Source of the DNA: Kitasatospora sp. Root107
GTDB taxonomy: Bacteria; Actinomycetota; Actinomycetes; Streptomycetales; Streptomycetaceae
Reading direction: 5' to 3'
DNA: 45,526 nt
NCBI RefSeq assembly: GCF_001424875.1
Contig: NZ_LMCT01000056.1
Span: forward strand, 140,969 to 186,494
Positions 21,928 to 31,449 of this stretch are shown in pieces. Under the pieces are notes generated by a model. That model worked only from the letters and a program-made list of their open reading frames with translations. It searched no databases and was not told the origin of the DNA. The first letter of the stretch is position 1. Every line of letters begins with the position of its first letter. The translations under genes were made by a program, and so were the position numbers.

Positions 21928-24117
21928 GTGCCCGGCAGCGAGAGCGAAAACCCAGCGATTCCCTCCCCCACCCCCGCATCGACCCGGCCCAGGACGAACC
22001 GGGACTGGTGGCCCGCCCAGCTGGACCTCCAGGTGTTGCACCAGCACTCGTCCCGTTCCAATCCGATGGAGGAGGACTTCGACTACGCGACGGAGTTCGC
22101 CACCCTTGACGTCGACGCGCTGAAGCGGGACGTCATCGAGCTGATGACGAAGTCTCAGGACTGGTGGCCCGCCGACTACGGCCACTACGGGCCGTTGTTC
22201 ATCCGGATGAGCTGGCACGCCGCCGGCACGTACCGCATCGCGGACGGCCGAGGCGGCGGCGGCAGCGGCGCGCAGCGCTTCGCTCCGCTCAACAGCTGGC
22301 CGGACAACGCCAGTCTGGACAAGGCGCGGCGGCTGCTGTGGCCGGTCAAGCAGAAGTACGGCCGGAAGATCTCATGGGCCGACCTCCTCGTGTTCGCCGG
22401 CAACTGCGCCATGGAGTCCATGGGATTCAGGACGTTCGGCTTCGGCTTCGGACGCGAGGACATCTGGGAGCCCGAGGAGATCTTCTGGGGACCCGAGGAC
22501 ACCTGGCTCGGCGATGAGCGCTACAGCGGCGACCGTGACCTCGCCCGTCCGTTCGGCGCTGTGCAGATGGGGCTGATCTACGTGAATCCGGAGGGCCCGA
22601 ACGGCAATCCGGACCCACTGTCCGCCGCCCGCGACATCCGGGAGACCTTCGGGCGCATGGCGATGAACGACGAGGAGACCGTCGCGCTCATCATCGGCGG
22701 CCACACGTTCGGCAAGTGCCACGGCGCCGTCGACCCGTCCTACCTCGGCCCGGAACCCGAGGCCGCCCCGCTCGAGCAGCAGGGCCTGGGCTGGCACAAC
22801 ACGTACGGCAGCGGCAAGGGCGCCGACGCGCTCACCAGCGGGCTCGAGGGCGCGTGGACCAGCGAGCCGACGAGGTGGGACAACGGCTATCTGGACAACC
22901 TGTTCCGGTACGACTGGGAGCTGACCACCAGCCCCGCCGGGGCCCGCCAGTGGAAGCCCACCGACCCCGCGGCGCAGGACACCGTGCCGGACGCGCACGA
23001 CCCGTCGAAGCGGCACGCCCCGATGATGCTGACGACGGACCTCGCGCTGCGCAAGGATCCGGTCTACGAGCCGATCTGCCGGCGCTTCCACGAGAACCCG
23101 GACCAGCTCGCCGAGGCGTTCGCCAAGGCCTGGTACAAGCTGCTGCACCGCGACATGGGCCCGGTCCCCCGCTACCTCGGACCGTGGGTTCCCGAACCGC
23201 AGTTGTGGCAGGACCCGGTCCCCGAAGTCGATCACGAACTGGTCGCGGACCAGGACATCGCCGCCCTCAAGGACCGGATCATCGGCTCCGGCCTGAGCAT
23301 TCCGCAGCTGGTCACCACGGCGTGGGCAGCGGCGGCGAGCTTCCGCGGCACCGACAAGCGCGGCGGGGCCAACGGGGCGCGGATCCGGCTGGCGCCGCAG
23401 AAGGACTGGGAGGTCAACGACCTGCCCGAGGTGGCCGAGACGGTGCGGCGACTGGGGGAGATCCAGCGGGACTTCAACGGCGCGCAGACCGGCGGCAAGA
23501 AGGTCTCGCTCGCCGACCTGCTCGTCCTCGGCGGCTGCGCAGCGCTCGAGCGGGCCGCGCGCAACGCCGGGCACGCCGTCACGGTCCCGTTCGCGCCGGG
23601 GCGCACGGACGCCTCGCAGGAACAGACCGACGTGGAGTCGTTCGCCGTGCTCGAACCGCCGGCGGACGGGTTCCGCAACTACCTGCGCCCCGGCGAGAAG
23701 CTGTCGCCGGAGACCCTGCTGCTCGACCGGGCGAACCTGCTGACGCTGACCGCGCCCGAGCTGACGGTCCTGGTCGGCGGCATGCGGGTGCTGGACGCCG
23801 GGTTCCGGGGTTCCCCGCACGGAGTCTTCACACGGCGTCCGCAGGCGCTGACCACGGACTTCTTCGTCAACGTGCTCGACATGGGCACGGAGTGGAAGGC
23901 GTCGGAGTCGGAAGCGAACGTCTTCGAGGGGCGGGACCGAGCGACGGGCGAGGTGAGGTGGACGGCCACCGCCGTCGACCTCGTCTTCGGATCGCACTCC
24001 CAGCTGCGCGCCATTGCCGAGGTCTACGGTGCCGGGGACTCCGACGAGAAGTTCGTGCGCGACTTCGTGGCGGCGTGGGACAAGGTGATGAACCTCGACC
24101 GGTTCGACCTGCGCTGA
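21928..24117 (+). CDS. katG: Catalase-peroxidase
   Basis: A 729-residue bifunctional haem enzyme removing H2O2. Distal pocket: R93, W96 and H97 in FIRMSWHAAG. Proximal haem ligand: H259 in IIGGHTFGKCHG. The Met-Tyr-Trp crosslink required for catalase activity is complete: W96, Y218 (GLIYVNPEGPNG) and M244 (GRMAMND), with the same Tyr-Met spacing as the mycobacterial enzyme. Length and the degenerate C-terminal second peroxidase domain are typical. GTG 21928 is chosen because AAAGG lies 6 nt upstream and the protein then starts at the usual point; upstream in-frame ATGs lack both. Followed by a strong terminator. Confidence 0.95.
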   Translation: MPGSESENPAIPSPTPASTRPRTNRDWWPAQLDLQVLHQHSSRSNPMEEDFDYATEFATLDVDALKRDVIELMTKSQDWWPADYGHYGPLFIRMSWHAAGTYRIADGRGGGGSGAQRFAPLNSWPDNASLDKARRLLWPVKQKYGRKISWADLLVFAGNCAMESMGFRTFGFGFGREDIWEPEEIFWGPEDTWLGDERYSGDRDLARPFGAVQMGLIYVNPEGPNGNPDPLSAARDIRETFGRMAMNDEETVALIIGGHTFGKCHGAVDPSYLGPEPEAAPLEQQGLGWHNTYGSGKGADALTSGLEGAWTSEPTRWDNGYLDNLFRYDWELTTSPAGARQWKPTDPAAQDTVPDAHDPSKRHAPMMLTTDLALRKDPVYEPICRRFHENPDQLAEAFAKAWYKLLHRDMGPVPRYLGPWVPEPQLWQDPVPEVDHELVADQDIAALKDRIIGSGLSIPQLVTTAWAAAASFRGTDKRGGANGARIRLAPQKDWEVNDLPEVAETVRRLGEIQRDFNGAQTGGKKVSLADLLVLGGCAALERAARNAGHAVTVPFAPGRTDASQEQTDVESFAVLEPPADGFRNYLRPGEKLSPETLLLDRANLLTLTAPELTVLVGGMRVLDAGFRGSPHGVFTRRPQALTTDFFVNVLDMGTEWKASESEANVFEGRDRATGEVRWTATAVDLVFGSHSQLRAIAEVYGAGDSDEKFVRDFVAAWDKVMNLDRFDLR

Positions 24118-24139
24118 GCGGCCGAACGGCTGTGCGGCG

Positions 24140-24173
24140 GTGCCCGGTCGGCCCCTGTGGGCCGACCGGGCAC
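24140..24173 (+). terminator. Terminator after katG
   Basis: A perfect 15-bp stem with a CTGT tetraloop, 23 bp downstream of the katG stop. It separates katG from rbpA. Confidence 0.9.
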
Positions 24174-24332
24174 ACGATCCGGCGCTCGCGACGTGACGGG
24201 CCGTCAGCCGCGAGGAGGGCGCCTCAGCGGAGGCAGCGGCAGAGGCCGTGGCGGCGCTGCGCGAGGGTGGACGTACGCTGGGCGTCCCCATGCACATCCG
24301 AGGCGTGGACATCATGGCCGAGGAGAGCGATC

Positions 24333-24671
24333 GTGGCACAGGGACGCAGTGGCATCAAAGGTGCCCGGATCGGTTCGGGGCCGATGGGTGAGTCCGAGCG
24401 GGGTGAACTCGCCCCGCGCAGAAGGGTGTCGTTCTGGTGCGCCAACGGCCACCACACCCAGCCCAGCTTCGCGATCGAGGCCGTGCCCCCGGAGACGTGG
24501 GACTGCCCCAAGTGCGGTCTGCCCGCCGGCCCCGACCCCGACCAGGCGCCTGACTCCTCAGGAAAAGCGCCCTACAAGACGCACCTGGGCTACGTCCGGC
24601 AACGCCGCACCCAGGAAGACGGCGAGATCCTGCTCAACGAAGCACTGGCCAAGCTGCGCGGGACCGTCTGA
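24333..24671 (+). CDS. rbpA: RNA polymerase-binding protein RbpA
   Basis: A 112-residue RbpA-family protein. RbpA binds sigma factors of the HrdB type and the beta subunit and stabilises open promoter complexes. Recognisable blocks are IKGARIGSGPMGESERGE, RRRVSFWCANGHHTQPSFA, PETWDCPKCGLPAG (metal/redox cysteines) and the sigma-interacting C-terminal helix YVRQRRTQEDGEILLNEALAKL. GTG 24333 follows GAGGAG. An N-terminal GRSGIKGARIGS replaces the usual GNAIRGSRVGA, and its residues differ from the canonical streptomycete protein at several places, so this is probably a second, divergent copy rather than the housekeeping one. Confidence 0.9.
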   Translation: MAQGRSGIKGARIGSGPMGESERGELAPRRRVSFWCANGHHTQPSFAIEAVPPETWDCPKCGLPAGPDPDQAPDSSGKAPYKTHLGYVRQRRTQEDGEILLNEALAKLRGTV

Positions 24672-25011
24672 CCGCCGGGACGCCGCCGCGATCCGGCACG
24701 GTGACCGGTCGCCGCCCCGCCCGGCCGGCTTCGGGGGGGGGTAGCCGGCGTCCTCAGCGTGCTCACCGCTGAGGAGGTCGAGATCGGGCCGCAGGTACGG
24801 ACCACGGCGCTGCTCGACCCGGATTCAGCGAGCTCTCCTGGGTCCCGGTGACGGTGTCGGAGGCCGGCGTGCGCGAGATCGGTACTGATAAACCGCGCGG
24901 GCTGTCCACGGTCTGACGTGCAGCGATGCAGATCCTCGGGCTACTGGGGTCATGGGGTTCAGGGTCGGGGCCGCTGGTTCGCCGCAGACCGCTCCACTGT
25001 GCGCCTCGGTC
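24672..25011. other. Intergenic region with possible gene debris
   Basis: Contains a run of nine G (24731-24739) and a short plus-strand coding-like stretch (VLTAEEVEIGPQVRTTALLD, then in another frame LSWVPVTVSEAGVREIGTD, ending at a stop near 24917). This looks like a frameshifted fragment. It cannot be assigned to a family. No other gene is seen. Confidence 0.3.
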
Positions 25012-25043
25012 GTGGCGAGCATCTTGTCGAGGATGCTCGCCAC
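25012..25043 (-). terminator. Terminator of the NCS2 permease gene
   Basis: Perfect 12-bp arms GTGGCGAGCATC and GATGCTCGCCAC around an 8-nt loop, 20 bp beyond the permease stop (25063). Confidence 0.85.
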
Positions 25044-25062
25044 GGCAAGGTCTGATCACCAG

Positions 25063-26451
25063 TCAGCGAGGGGTGGGCCGGCCGTCGTAGTCGGCGGTGC
25101 CCGCGTCGAGGAGCGGCGTTTCCTGAGGGTGCTTCATGTGGGCCGGGGCCAGCACGCGCAGCACGTGATAGCCCGTCAGGACGATCAGGGTGCCGAGCGC
25201 GATGCCGCTCAGCTCGAAGGTGTCGGTGAACTCGAGGGTGACGTTGCCGATGCCGATGATGACGCCTGCCGCCACCGGGACCAGGTGCAGAGGGTTGGCG
25301 AGGTCGACCCGGTTGTTGACCCAGATCTGGGCGCCGAGCAGGCCGATCATCCCGTACAGCACCACCGTGATCCCGCCCAGCACCCCGCCAGGGATGGCCG
25401 CGACCACCGCTCCGAACTTCGGGCACAGGCCGAACAGGATCGCGAAGCCAGCCGCGCACCAGTACGCCGCAGTCGAGTACACCCGCGTCGCCGCCATCAC
25501 CCCGATGTTCTCGGCGTACGTCGTCGTCGCCGGGCCGCCGACCGCCGTCGACATGACGGTGGCGGCGCCGTCGGCCATGATCGCGACGCCCATCCGGTCG
25601 TCCAACTGATCGCCCGTCATCTCCCCCACCGCCTTCACGTGACCGGCGTTCTCCGCGATCAGTGCCACCACCACCGGCAGCGCGACCAGCACCGCCGAGA
25701 GCGAGAAGCTCGGCGCGTGGAGAGACGGCAGGCCGATCCAGTCCGCGTGCTCGACGCCCGACAGATCGAGCCGCCAGTGATCGGTGACCTGGCCCGCGCC
25801 GTTCGCCGAGTGGATCTGCCCGAAGACCCGGTCGAGCACCCAGGAGATCCCGTACCCGAAGACCAGCCCGAGGAAGATCGCGATCCGCGACCAGAAACCG
25901 CGCAACGCCACCAGCGCGAACCCGGTGAAGAACATGGTGAGCAGCGCCGCCCACTGGTCCTGCGGCCAGTACGTCCCGGCCGCCACCGGCGCCAGGTTGA
26001 AGCCGATCAGCATCACCACCGCACCGGTCACCACCGGCGGCAGAACAGCGTGGATCACCCGAGCACCCAGCGCCTGCACCGCCGCACCACACGCCGCCAG
26101 CACCGCACCGACCACCAGCAGCGCACCGGTCAGCGTCGCCGCGTCGCCGCCCTGGGTCTTGATCACTGCCGCGACACCGACGAAGGAGAGGCTGCTGCCC
26201 AGGTAGCTCGGAATCCGACCACCCGTCACCAACAGGAAGAAGACGGTCGCCACACCCGACACCATCACCGCGAGGTTCGGATCCAGCCCCATCAGCACCG
26301 GCGCGACGAAGGTCGCCCCGAACATCGCCACCACGTGCTGCGCCCCGAGCCCGACGGTCCGCCCCCAGGACAGCCGCTCATCAGGCCGCACCACCGCCCC
26401 CGGCCCCGGGCTCCGGCCGTCCCCGTGCAGCTTCCACCCGAAGCTCGCCAT
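25063..26451 (-). CDS. NCS2 nucleobase (uracil/xanthine) permease
   Basis: A 462-residue, roughly 14-helix permease of the NCS2/NAT family (UraA-like), importing uracil or a purine base by proton symport. Signatures include VVALIAENAGHVKAVGEMTG and TTTYAENIGVMAATRVYS, the latter with the substrate-site Glu region of helix 10. The ATG at 26451 has GGAGGAG 7 nt upstream; an earlier in-frame start at 26472 would bury that site. It stands alone, with its own terminator. Similarity is closer to uracil permeases than to xanthine permeases in these motifs, but the substrate is not certain. Confidence 0.88.
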   Translation of the reverse strand: MASFGWKLHGDGRSPGPGAVVRPDERLSWGRTVGLGAQHVVAMFGATFVAPVLMGLDPNLAVMVSGVATVFFLLVTGGRIPSYLGSSLSFVGVAAVIKTQGGDAATLTGALLVVGAVLAACGAAVQALGARVIHAVLPPVVTGAVVMLIGFNLAPVAAGTYWPQDQWAALLTMFFTGFALVALRGFWSRIAIFLGLVFGYGISWVLDRVFGQIHSANGAGQVTDHWRLDLSGVEHADWIGLPSLHAPSFSLSAVLVALPVVVALIAENAGHVKAVGEMTGDQLDDRMGVAIMADGAATVMSTAVGGPATTTYAENIGVMAATRVYSTAAYWCAAGFAILFGLCPKFGAVVAAIPGGVLGGITVVLYGMIGLLGAQIWVNNRVDLANPLHLVPVAAGVIIGIGNVTLEFTDTFELSGIALGTLIVLTGYHVLRVLAPAHMKHPQETPLLDAGTADYDGRPTPR

Positions 26452-26737
26452 GGTCACACTCCTCCCCCACATGTGCCCGAACGCGGGCAGAACAGAGAGT
26501 CAGCTGATCATGACCGGCTCACCCACACCAAACCTGCCGCGCCGACGCCACGACTCAGGCCGGCGAGTTCGAGGTCCACTCACACCCGTGTCCTTCATCG
26601 AGACCTTCTGCACCCCCCGACTGCACAGACACTCAAGCTGGGGCTATCTGACCCCGCACGAGACCCGCCTACGACAGCACCTCGAGGACCGGTTCGGCCG
26701 CCGATCCCTGACCTGCGGAAGCCAGGAGGGGAGCCCG

Positions 26738-28018
26738 TCAGGACCCCGTGTGCGACAGCTGTGCGGGGTCGACGGCTGCCCGACGGTGCCGGATGTTGAC
26801 GGCCGAAGCCCTGGCCACGGCCGCGGGACTCAGGAACCGCAGCGGGCCGATCAGTCGGGATGCGAAGCGGTGCATGTGCCGCGCCACCGCTGCGTCACGC
26901 GCCGCCGCCGAGTACATGAGCCGCTCCATGGGGTTGAAGGGACGGGCTTTGGCGAAGTCGGCGGCGAGGTACTGGTGGCTGCGCAGTCGGCGGTGCCGGC
27001 GCGCGTACGCCGCGAGGGCCCTGTCGAGGTCGCCATGGCCGGTTGCAGCCGGGGCAATCGCCTCTGCCAACCACTGCGCGGACTGCAGGGCCCATCCGCA
27101 GCCCACTCCCCACAGGGGGTCGGCGGTCAGGGCGGCGTCGCCGACGAGCGCGATGCCCGGAGCGGTCGGCTTGCGGGTGTGCAGCGGGTAGTTGACCGTT
27201 CCAATGATCTTCGTGATGCGCTCGGCGGAGTCGATGGGCGGCGCCTCGGGCAGCGCGCGGACGAAGGCGAGGAAGCTGCCCTCCAGGTCCTCGCGGAAGG
27301 CCGGCAGCCGTTTCTTGTCCGGCAGCACCGCGACGACCGTCACCCCGTCGTCGTTGGGAAACGCGTACGCCATATCGGGCTCGAGGAACCAGGTCTGAGC
27401 GATCCCGCCGGACAGCGGAAGGTTGCGGAAGTGCGCGAGATAGGCGAACCGGGCGTTCTCGTACGACCGGGCGGGCACCTCGGCGAACTTCGCCACGGCC
27501 GAGTCCTTGCCGTCGGCACCGACCACCAGGCGGGCCCGGATCTCCCGCTCGCCCTGTGCTGTCGACGCACGCACCCCCACGGTTCGCCCGGCCTCCCGGA
27601 CCAGCCCGGTCACCTGGTGGCCGAGGAGCAGATCGACGCCGGGGGTCTGCGCCGCACGGGACCTGATCAACGGGTCGAGGGTGCTGCGCCGGACGTTGTA
27701 CGCGTACGGCAGCTCGGGGCCCCCCGGCGCGGCCTTCGCCTCGATCCATCCCCAACGCGTGTGCCAACGAGCCTCGTTACGAACGGCTCCGGCCTGCTCC
27801 AGAGCGGGGACGAGGCCGAGTTCGTCCAGCACCGGGTAGGCGTTGGCCGTGAGGGAGTGGGTGCAGAGCACCTTGTACGCCTCCGGGTCCGAGCGGCGTT
27901 CCAGCAGCGCGACGCGGACACCGCGTCGAGCGAGCAGGATCGCCGCGGCGCTGCCGGCGAGACTGGCTCCGCTGATGACGACGTCGTAGCCGTGGTCCGC
28001 GCTCTCAGGGTTGGTCAT
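26738..28018 (-). CDS. FAD-dependent oxidoreductase, geranylgeranyl-reductase/halogenase-like
   Basis: A 426-residue flavoprotein with the N-terminal FAD fold (VVISGASLAGSAAAILLARRG, about 13-33) and the second FAD motif IALVGDAALTADPLWGVGCGWAL near residue 300, the pattern of the geranylgeranyl reductase / tryptophan-halogenase / polyketide-hydroxylase branch. The halogenase WxWxIP signature is absent, so a hydroxylase or reductase is more likely. A LacI-type motif of the arabinogalactan regulon lies 136 bp upstream, yet the product has no obvious sugar role. Substrate unknown. Confidence 0.8.
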   Translation of the reverse strand: MTNPESADHGYDVVISGASLAGSAAAILLARRGVRVALLERRSDPEAYKVLCTHSLTANAYPVLDELGLVPALEQAGAVRNEARWHTRWGWIEAKAAPGGPELPYAYNVRRSTLDPLIRSRAAQTPGVDLLLGHQVTGLVREAGRTVGVRASTAQGEREIRARLVVGADGKDSAVAKFAEVPARSYENARFAYLAHFRNLPLSGGIAQTWFLEPDMAYAFPNDDGVTVVAVLPDKKRLPAFREDLEGSFLAFVRALPEAPPIDSAERITKIIGTVNYPLHTRKPTAPGIALVGDAALTADPLWGVGCGWALQSAQWLAEAIAPAATGHGDLDRALAAYARRHRRLRSHQYLAADFAKARPFNPMERLMYSAAARDAAVARHMHRFASRLIGPLRFLSPAAVARASAVNIRHRRAAVDPAQLSHTGS

Positions 28019-28153
28019 GCGCTGATCGCTCCCTTCGGGTGTGGTGCCGTTCGTGGAAGTGATGCACTGCCAGTGCTGTCAGGAACATGAACACCTGTCA
28101 AGAGCCGCAGGGCCGAGGTGTGAGCGTGGTGTCACCAACGTGTCAGATCTCCA

Positions 28154-28167
28154 TGTCCGCGTTAACA
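28154..28167 (-). promoter_or_regulatory. TGTTnACGCnnnCA motif, site A
   Basis: Reads TGTTAACGCGGACA on the minus strand, between the GH35 stop (28186) and the FAD oxidoreductase start (28018). It matches three other sites in this window (33312, 36233, 41745) and is probably a binding site for the neighbouring LacI-family regulator. Confidence 0.55.
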
Positions 28168-28185
28168 CGGCGCAAAGGAGGCAGG

Positions 28186-29937
28186 CTACTCCTCGGTCGG
28201 CCCGAGGTCCGGCGTCTCGCGCAGCTCGACGGTGAGCGCGCCGTGGGCGGCGTGCAGCTCCAGCACGGTGATCTCGTTCGCCCCCGGACGCAGGACGGGG
28301 CCGGGCACGTAGAGCGAGCGCTGCGGGCCCCGGGACCAGTAGCGGCCGAGGTGGAAACCGTTGATCCAGACGTTGCCCTTGGTCCAGCCGGGCAGGTGGA
28401 CGAAGGTGTCGGCGACCTCGTCGATCCGTACGGTGCCGCGGTGGAAGGTCGGCCCCACCGGCGCGGCGCCGGTCTCGGCGAAGGCGAGTCCGTCCAGCGC
28501 GGTCAGCGGCAGCGGCCGGCTGCTCCAGCCGGTCAGTTCGGTGCCGTCGAGCAGGGCCCGGCCCAGCAGTCCCTTGCGGTCGTGGACGCCGGAGCCGTAG
28601 TTGACCCGGCCCTGGTTCTCCACCAGCACGCTCAGGACGGCGTCCGCCCGGGGCACGGTGAAGGCGATCGCCCGCTCGTGGTTCTCGCGTTCGAGCACGC
28701 CGATCGGCTGGCCGTCCACGAAGACCTGGGCGCGGTCGCGGACCGATCCCACCTCCAGCAGCACCGGACCGGCGCTCGGCAGTGCGGTCTGGTACAGGAC
28801 GTAACCGAAGTCCTGCCCCAACTGCTCCATGGTGAGCGGTCGTTCAGCGCGTACGGCGGCCCCGAGGGCCGACAGGTTCGCGAACAGCTGCGCGCTGCTG
28901 GTCAGTTGGACCGCAGCCGAGCCGATCTTGGCGGCCCGGCCGGGCACCGGCTCGGCGGGGACGGGCGCGTACTTGGCGATCACCTGACGGAACGCCTGGT
29001 ACTTCTCGGTCGGGTCGCCGGCCTCGTCGAGCGGGGCGTCGTAGTCGTAGGAGCCGACCGTCGGCCGGTAGGTGTGCTTGTCGTTGGCGCCGTTGGTGAA
29101 GCCGAAGCTGGTGCCACCGTGGAACATGTAGAGGTTGACCGACGCGCCGGTGGCCAGCAGGGTGTCCAACTCCTGCGCGGCCTGGGCGGCGTCGCGGACC
29201 ACGTGGTGACCGCCCCAGCGGTCGAACCAGCCGATCCAGAACTCGGTGCACATCAACGGCCCGTTCGGCTGGTGGGCGCGCAGTGCGGCGAGGCCCTGTT
29301 CGGAGCGGCTGCCGAAGTTGACGGTGGCGAGCACGCCGGGCAGCGAGCCCCGCACCAGGTCGGCGGGCTGGTCACAGGTGAACAGCGGGACGTCGACGCC
29401 ACAGCGCCGCAGCAGCTGCTCCAGGTGCACCAGGTGGGCGGTGTCGCCGTCGTAGGCGCCGAACTCGTTCTCCACCTGGACGGCGATGACCGGGCCGCCG
29501 TTGGTCGACAGGTGACGCTGCAGCGGTGCCAGCAGCCGCTCGAAGTAGGCGTCCACCGCCGCGAGATAGCGCGGGTCCTGACTGCGCAGCAGGATGCCGG
29601 GGTCGGCGAGCAGCCAGGAGGGCAGACCGCCGCCCTCCCACTCCGCGCAGATGTACGGGCCGGGCCGCAGCAGCACGTGCAGCCCCTCGGCGGCGGCCAG
29701 GTCGAGGAAGGCCGGCAGGTCGAGGCCGCCGTCCAGCCGGAACTCGTCGGGGCGGGGCTGGTGAAGGTTCCAAGGCACGTACGTCTCGACCGTGTTGAGA
29801 CCCATCAGGCGGGCCTTGCGCAGCCGGTCGGCCCACTGCGAGGGATGGACGCGGAAGTAGTGCAGGCCGCCGGAGATGATCCGGAACGGCTCGTCGTCGA
29901 GGCGGAATCCCTCGTCGGTGATCTGCAGGACGGGCAT
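28186..29937 (-). CDS. GH35 beta-galactosidase (intracellular)
   Basis: A 583-residue GH35 enzyme removing non-reducing beta-galactosyl residues. The catalytic acid/base is E158 in VQVENEFGAYDGD and the nucleophile is E232 in CTEFWIGWFDRWGG. The N-terminal barrel starts with the typical ISGGLHYFRVHPSQWADRLRKARLMGLNTVETY. C-terminal jelly-roll domains (residues about 390-575) contain GNVWINGFHLGRYW. No signal peptide is present, so it probably hydrolyses imported galacto-oligosaccharides. ATG 29937 is preferred over an upstream in-frame codon at 29973. It is downstream of the sugar ABC importer genes on the same strand and probably in the same transcription unit, with an intervening hairpin. 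Confidence 0.93.
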   Translation of the reverse strand: MPVLQITDEGFRLDDEPFRIISGGLHYFRVHPSQWADRLRKARLMGLNTVETYVPWNLHQPRPDEFRLDGGLDLPAFLDLAAAEGLHVLLRPGPYICAEWEGGGLPSWLLADPGILLRSQDPRYLAAVDAYFERLLAPLQRHLSTNGGPVIAVQVENEFGAYDGDTAHLVHLEQLLRRCGVDVPLFTCDQPADLVRGSLPGVLATVNFGSRSEQGLAALRAHQPNGPLMCTEFWIGWFDRWGGHHVVRDAAQAAQELDTLLATGASVNLYMFHGGTSFGFTNGANDKHTYRPTVGSYDYDAPLDEAGDPTEKYQAFRQVIAKYAPVPAEPVPGRAAKIGSAAVQLTSSAQLFANLSALGAAVRAERPLTMEQLGQDFGYVLYQTALPSAGPVLLEVGSVRDRAQVFVDGQPIGVLERENHERAIAFTVPRADAVLSVLVENQGRVNYGSGVHDRKGLLGRALLDGTELTGWSSRPLPLTALDGLAFAETGAAPVGPTFHRGTVRIDEVADTFVHLPGWTKGNVWINGFHLGRYWSRGPQRSLYVPGPVLRPGANEITVLELHAAHGALTVELRETPDLGPTEE

Positions 29938-30011
29938 GAGCTGCTGCTCCTGGGAAGTCGGTGTTCGGCGCAACGCTGCCGCCTGCGCGCGGTGGTGGGG
30001 ATGACCGGTCG

Positions 30012-30044
30012 GCGCCGACCCGGGAGCACGTCCCGGGCCGGCGC
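30012..30044 (-). terminator. Hairpin between the sugar-binding protein and GH35 genes
   Basis: 14-bp arms (30012-30025 and 30031-30044) with one mismatch (or a G:U pair) and a 5-nt loop, just after the binding-protein stop. It may partly terminate transcription or protect the upstream mRNA, which would give high levels of binding protein relative to GH35. Confidence 0.7.
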
Positions 30045-30055
30045 TGACCGTGCGG

Positions 30056-31393
30056 TCATGGCGTGGTGACCTTGAAGCCCTGCTGGGTGCCGTAGTCGAC
30101 GATGCGCTTCTGCCAGGCGACCAAGCCGGCGTTGGTGTCGGTGGCCAGGCTCTGGCCGACGGTGTCCTTGAACACCGAGTTGCCGTAGACCTGGTAGGGC
30201 AGGTAGCCCCAGCCCTTGCCGACGCCGGCCGACGAGGCGGCGAAGACCTGGTTGGCCTGCTGACCGCCGAGCGAGGCGAGCGGCTTCTCCAGGAAGGCGG
30301 GGTCGCCGAGCAGCTTGGTGGTGGCGGGGAACAGGCCGTTCTCGGAGAGCGAGCGGGCGGCCTCCGGGTCGGAGTTCAGCCAGATCGCGAAGGCTGCGGC
30401 GGCGGCCTTGTTCTTGCTGGTGCTGGGCACTGCGACGGCAGAGCCGCCGTTCTCCGAGGTGACGTTCTCACCGGCGTTCCACTGCGGCATCGGCGCGGCC
30501 CGCCAGTCCTTGGCGGTGTCGGGAATGGTGGAGACGATGTTGCCGGGCGCCCAGGCGCCGGTGATCCACATGGCGTACTGGCCGCTGCCCATGGACTGCC
30601 ACCACTCGTTGGTCCACCCCGGCACGGGGTCGACGAGCTTGCGGCTGATCAGGTTGGTCCACATGTCGGCGACCTTCTTGGCACCCGGGTCCTGCAGGTT
30701 CACCGAGACCGAGGTGGCGTCCTTCTGCTGGAACGGACGACTGCCGGCCTGCCAGAGCAGGCTGTCCAGGCCGCCCGCGTCGCCCGGGTCGAAGGAGGCG
30801 ATGAAGCGCTTCGGGTCGGACGCCTTGATCTTGATCGCGGCGGTCTCGAACTCGGCCCAGGTCTTCGGCGGTTCGATGCCGAGCTGGTCGAGCAGCTTCT
30901 TGTTGTAGAACATCGCCATCGGGCCGGTGTCCTGGGGGATGGCGTAGATGCCGTCGCCGACGGCGACCTGCGACCAGGCCGAGGGCGTGAACTTGGGCTC
31001 CAGGCCGGCCGCGCCGTACTCCTTGAGGTTGACCAGCCGCTTGGACATCGCGAATTCGGGCAGTGCGAAGTACTCGATCTGGGCCACGTCGGGGCCGCCG
31101 CTGCCCGCCTTGATCGCGGTCTGCAGCTTGGTGTACTCGGTCGCCGACTGGCCGGCGTTGACGATGTTGACCTTGATCTTCGGGTACTTCTGCTCGAAGA
31201 TCGCCACCGTCTTGTCGAGGTTGGGCGCCCAGGTCCAGAAGGTCAGCGTGGTCGGAGTGTCCAGCGCGGCGGCCGGGTCGGCGGTGCCGGGGCTGGTCGC
31301 GTCCGAGCTGCAGGCGGTGAGGCTGAGGGCCAGCGCGGCGGCCGGCACGAGGGCCAGCAGTCTGCGGCGGGAGGGGCTGGTTGCACGGGTCAT
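30056..31393 (-). CDS. Sugar ABC transporter substrate-binding lipoprotein
   Basis: A 445-residue extracellular solute-binding protein (family 1, maltose/oligosaccharide type). The signal ends in LSLTAC (lipobox Cys28) after an SRRR stretch, so it is an anchored lipoprotein. The mature protein starts LTFWTWAPNLDKTVAIFEQKYPKI, a standard opening. Typical later blocks are TGPMAMFYNKKLLDQLG and WITGAWAPGNI. Context (two MalF/MalG-type permeases upstream, GH35 downstream) indicates uptake of galacto-oligosaccharides released from arabinogalactan. No ATP-binding subunit is encoded here; a shared MsiK-like ATPase would be expected to energise it, as in other streptomycetes. Confidence 0.92.
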   Translation of the reverse strand: MTRATSPSRRRLLALVPAAALALSLTACSSDATSPGTADPAAALDTPTTLTFWTWAPNLDKTVAIFEQKYPKIKVNIVNAGQSATEYTKLQTAIKAGSGGPDVAQIEYFALPEFAMSKRLVNLKEYGAAGLEPKFTPSAWSQVAVGDGIYAIPQDTGPMAMFYNKKLLDQLGIEPPKTWAEFETAAIKIKASDPKRFIASFDPGDAGGLDSLLWQAGSRPFQQKDATSVSVNLQDPGAKKVADMWTNLISRKLVDPVPGWTNEWWQSMGSGQYAMWITGAWAPGNIVSTIPDTAKDWRAAPMPQWNAGENVTSENGGSAVAVPSTSKNKAAAAAFAIWLNSDPEAARSLSENGLFPATTKLLGDPAFLEKPLASLGGQQANQVFAASSAGVGKGWGYLPYQVYGNSVFKDTVGQSLATDTNAGLVAWQKRIVDYGTQQGFKVTTP

Positions 31394-31449
31394 GGCGGGA
31401 CTTCCTTGCTGTGATCGTGGGAGAGCGAGGAGGGTGAAATGACCGGGTG

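Noticed and set aside
24731..24739. Run of nine G as a phase-variation tract
   Set aside because: Not inside or just upstream of an intact gene; it lies in probable gene debris and may be a homopolymer error.
24952..26799. A 615-codon plus-strand open frame opposite the NCS2 permease
   Set aside because: Composition of an antisense shadow (His/Arg/Gln/Pro); the permease on the minus strand has family signatures and a good start.
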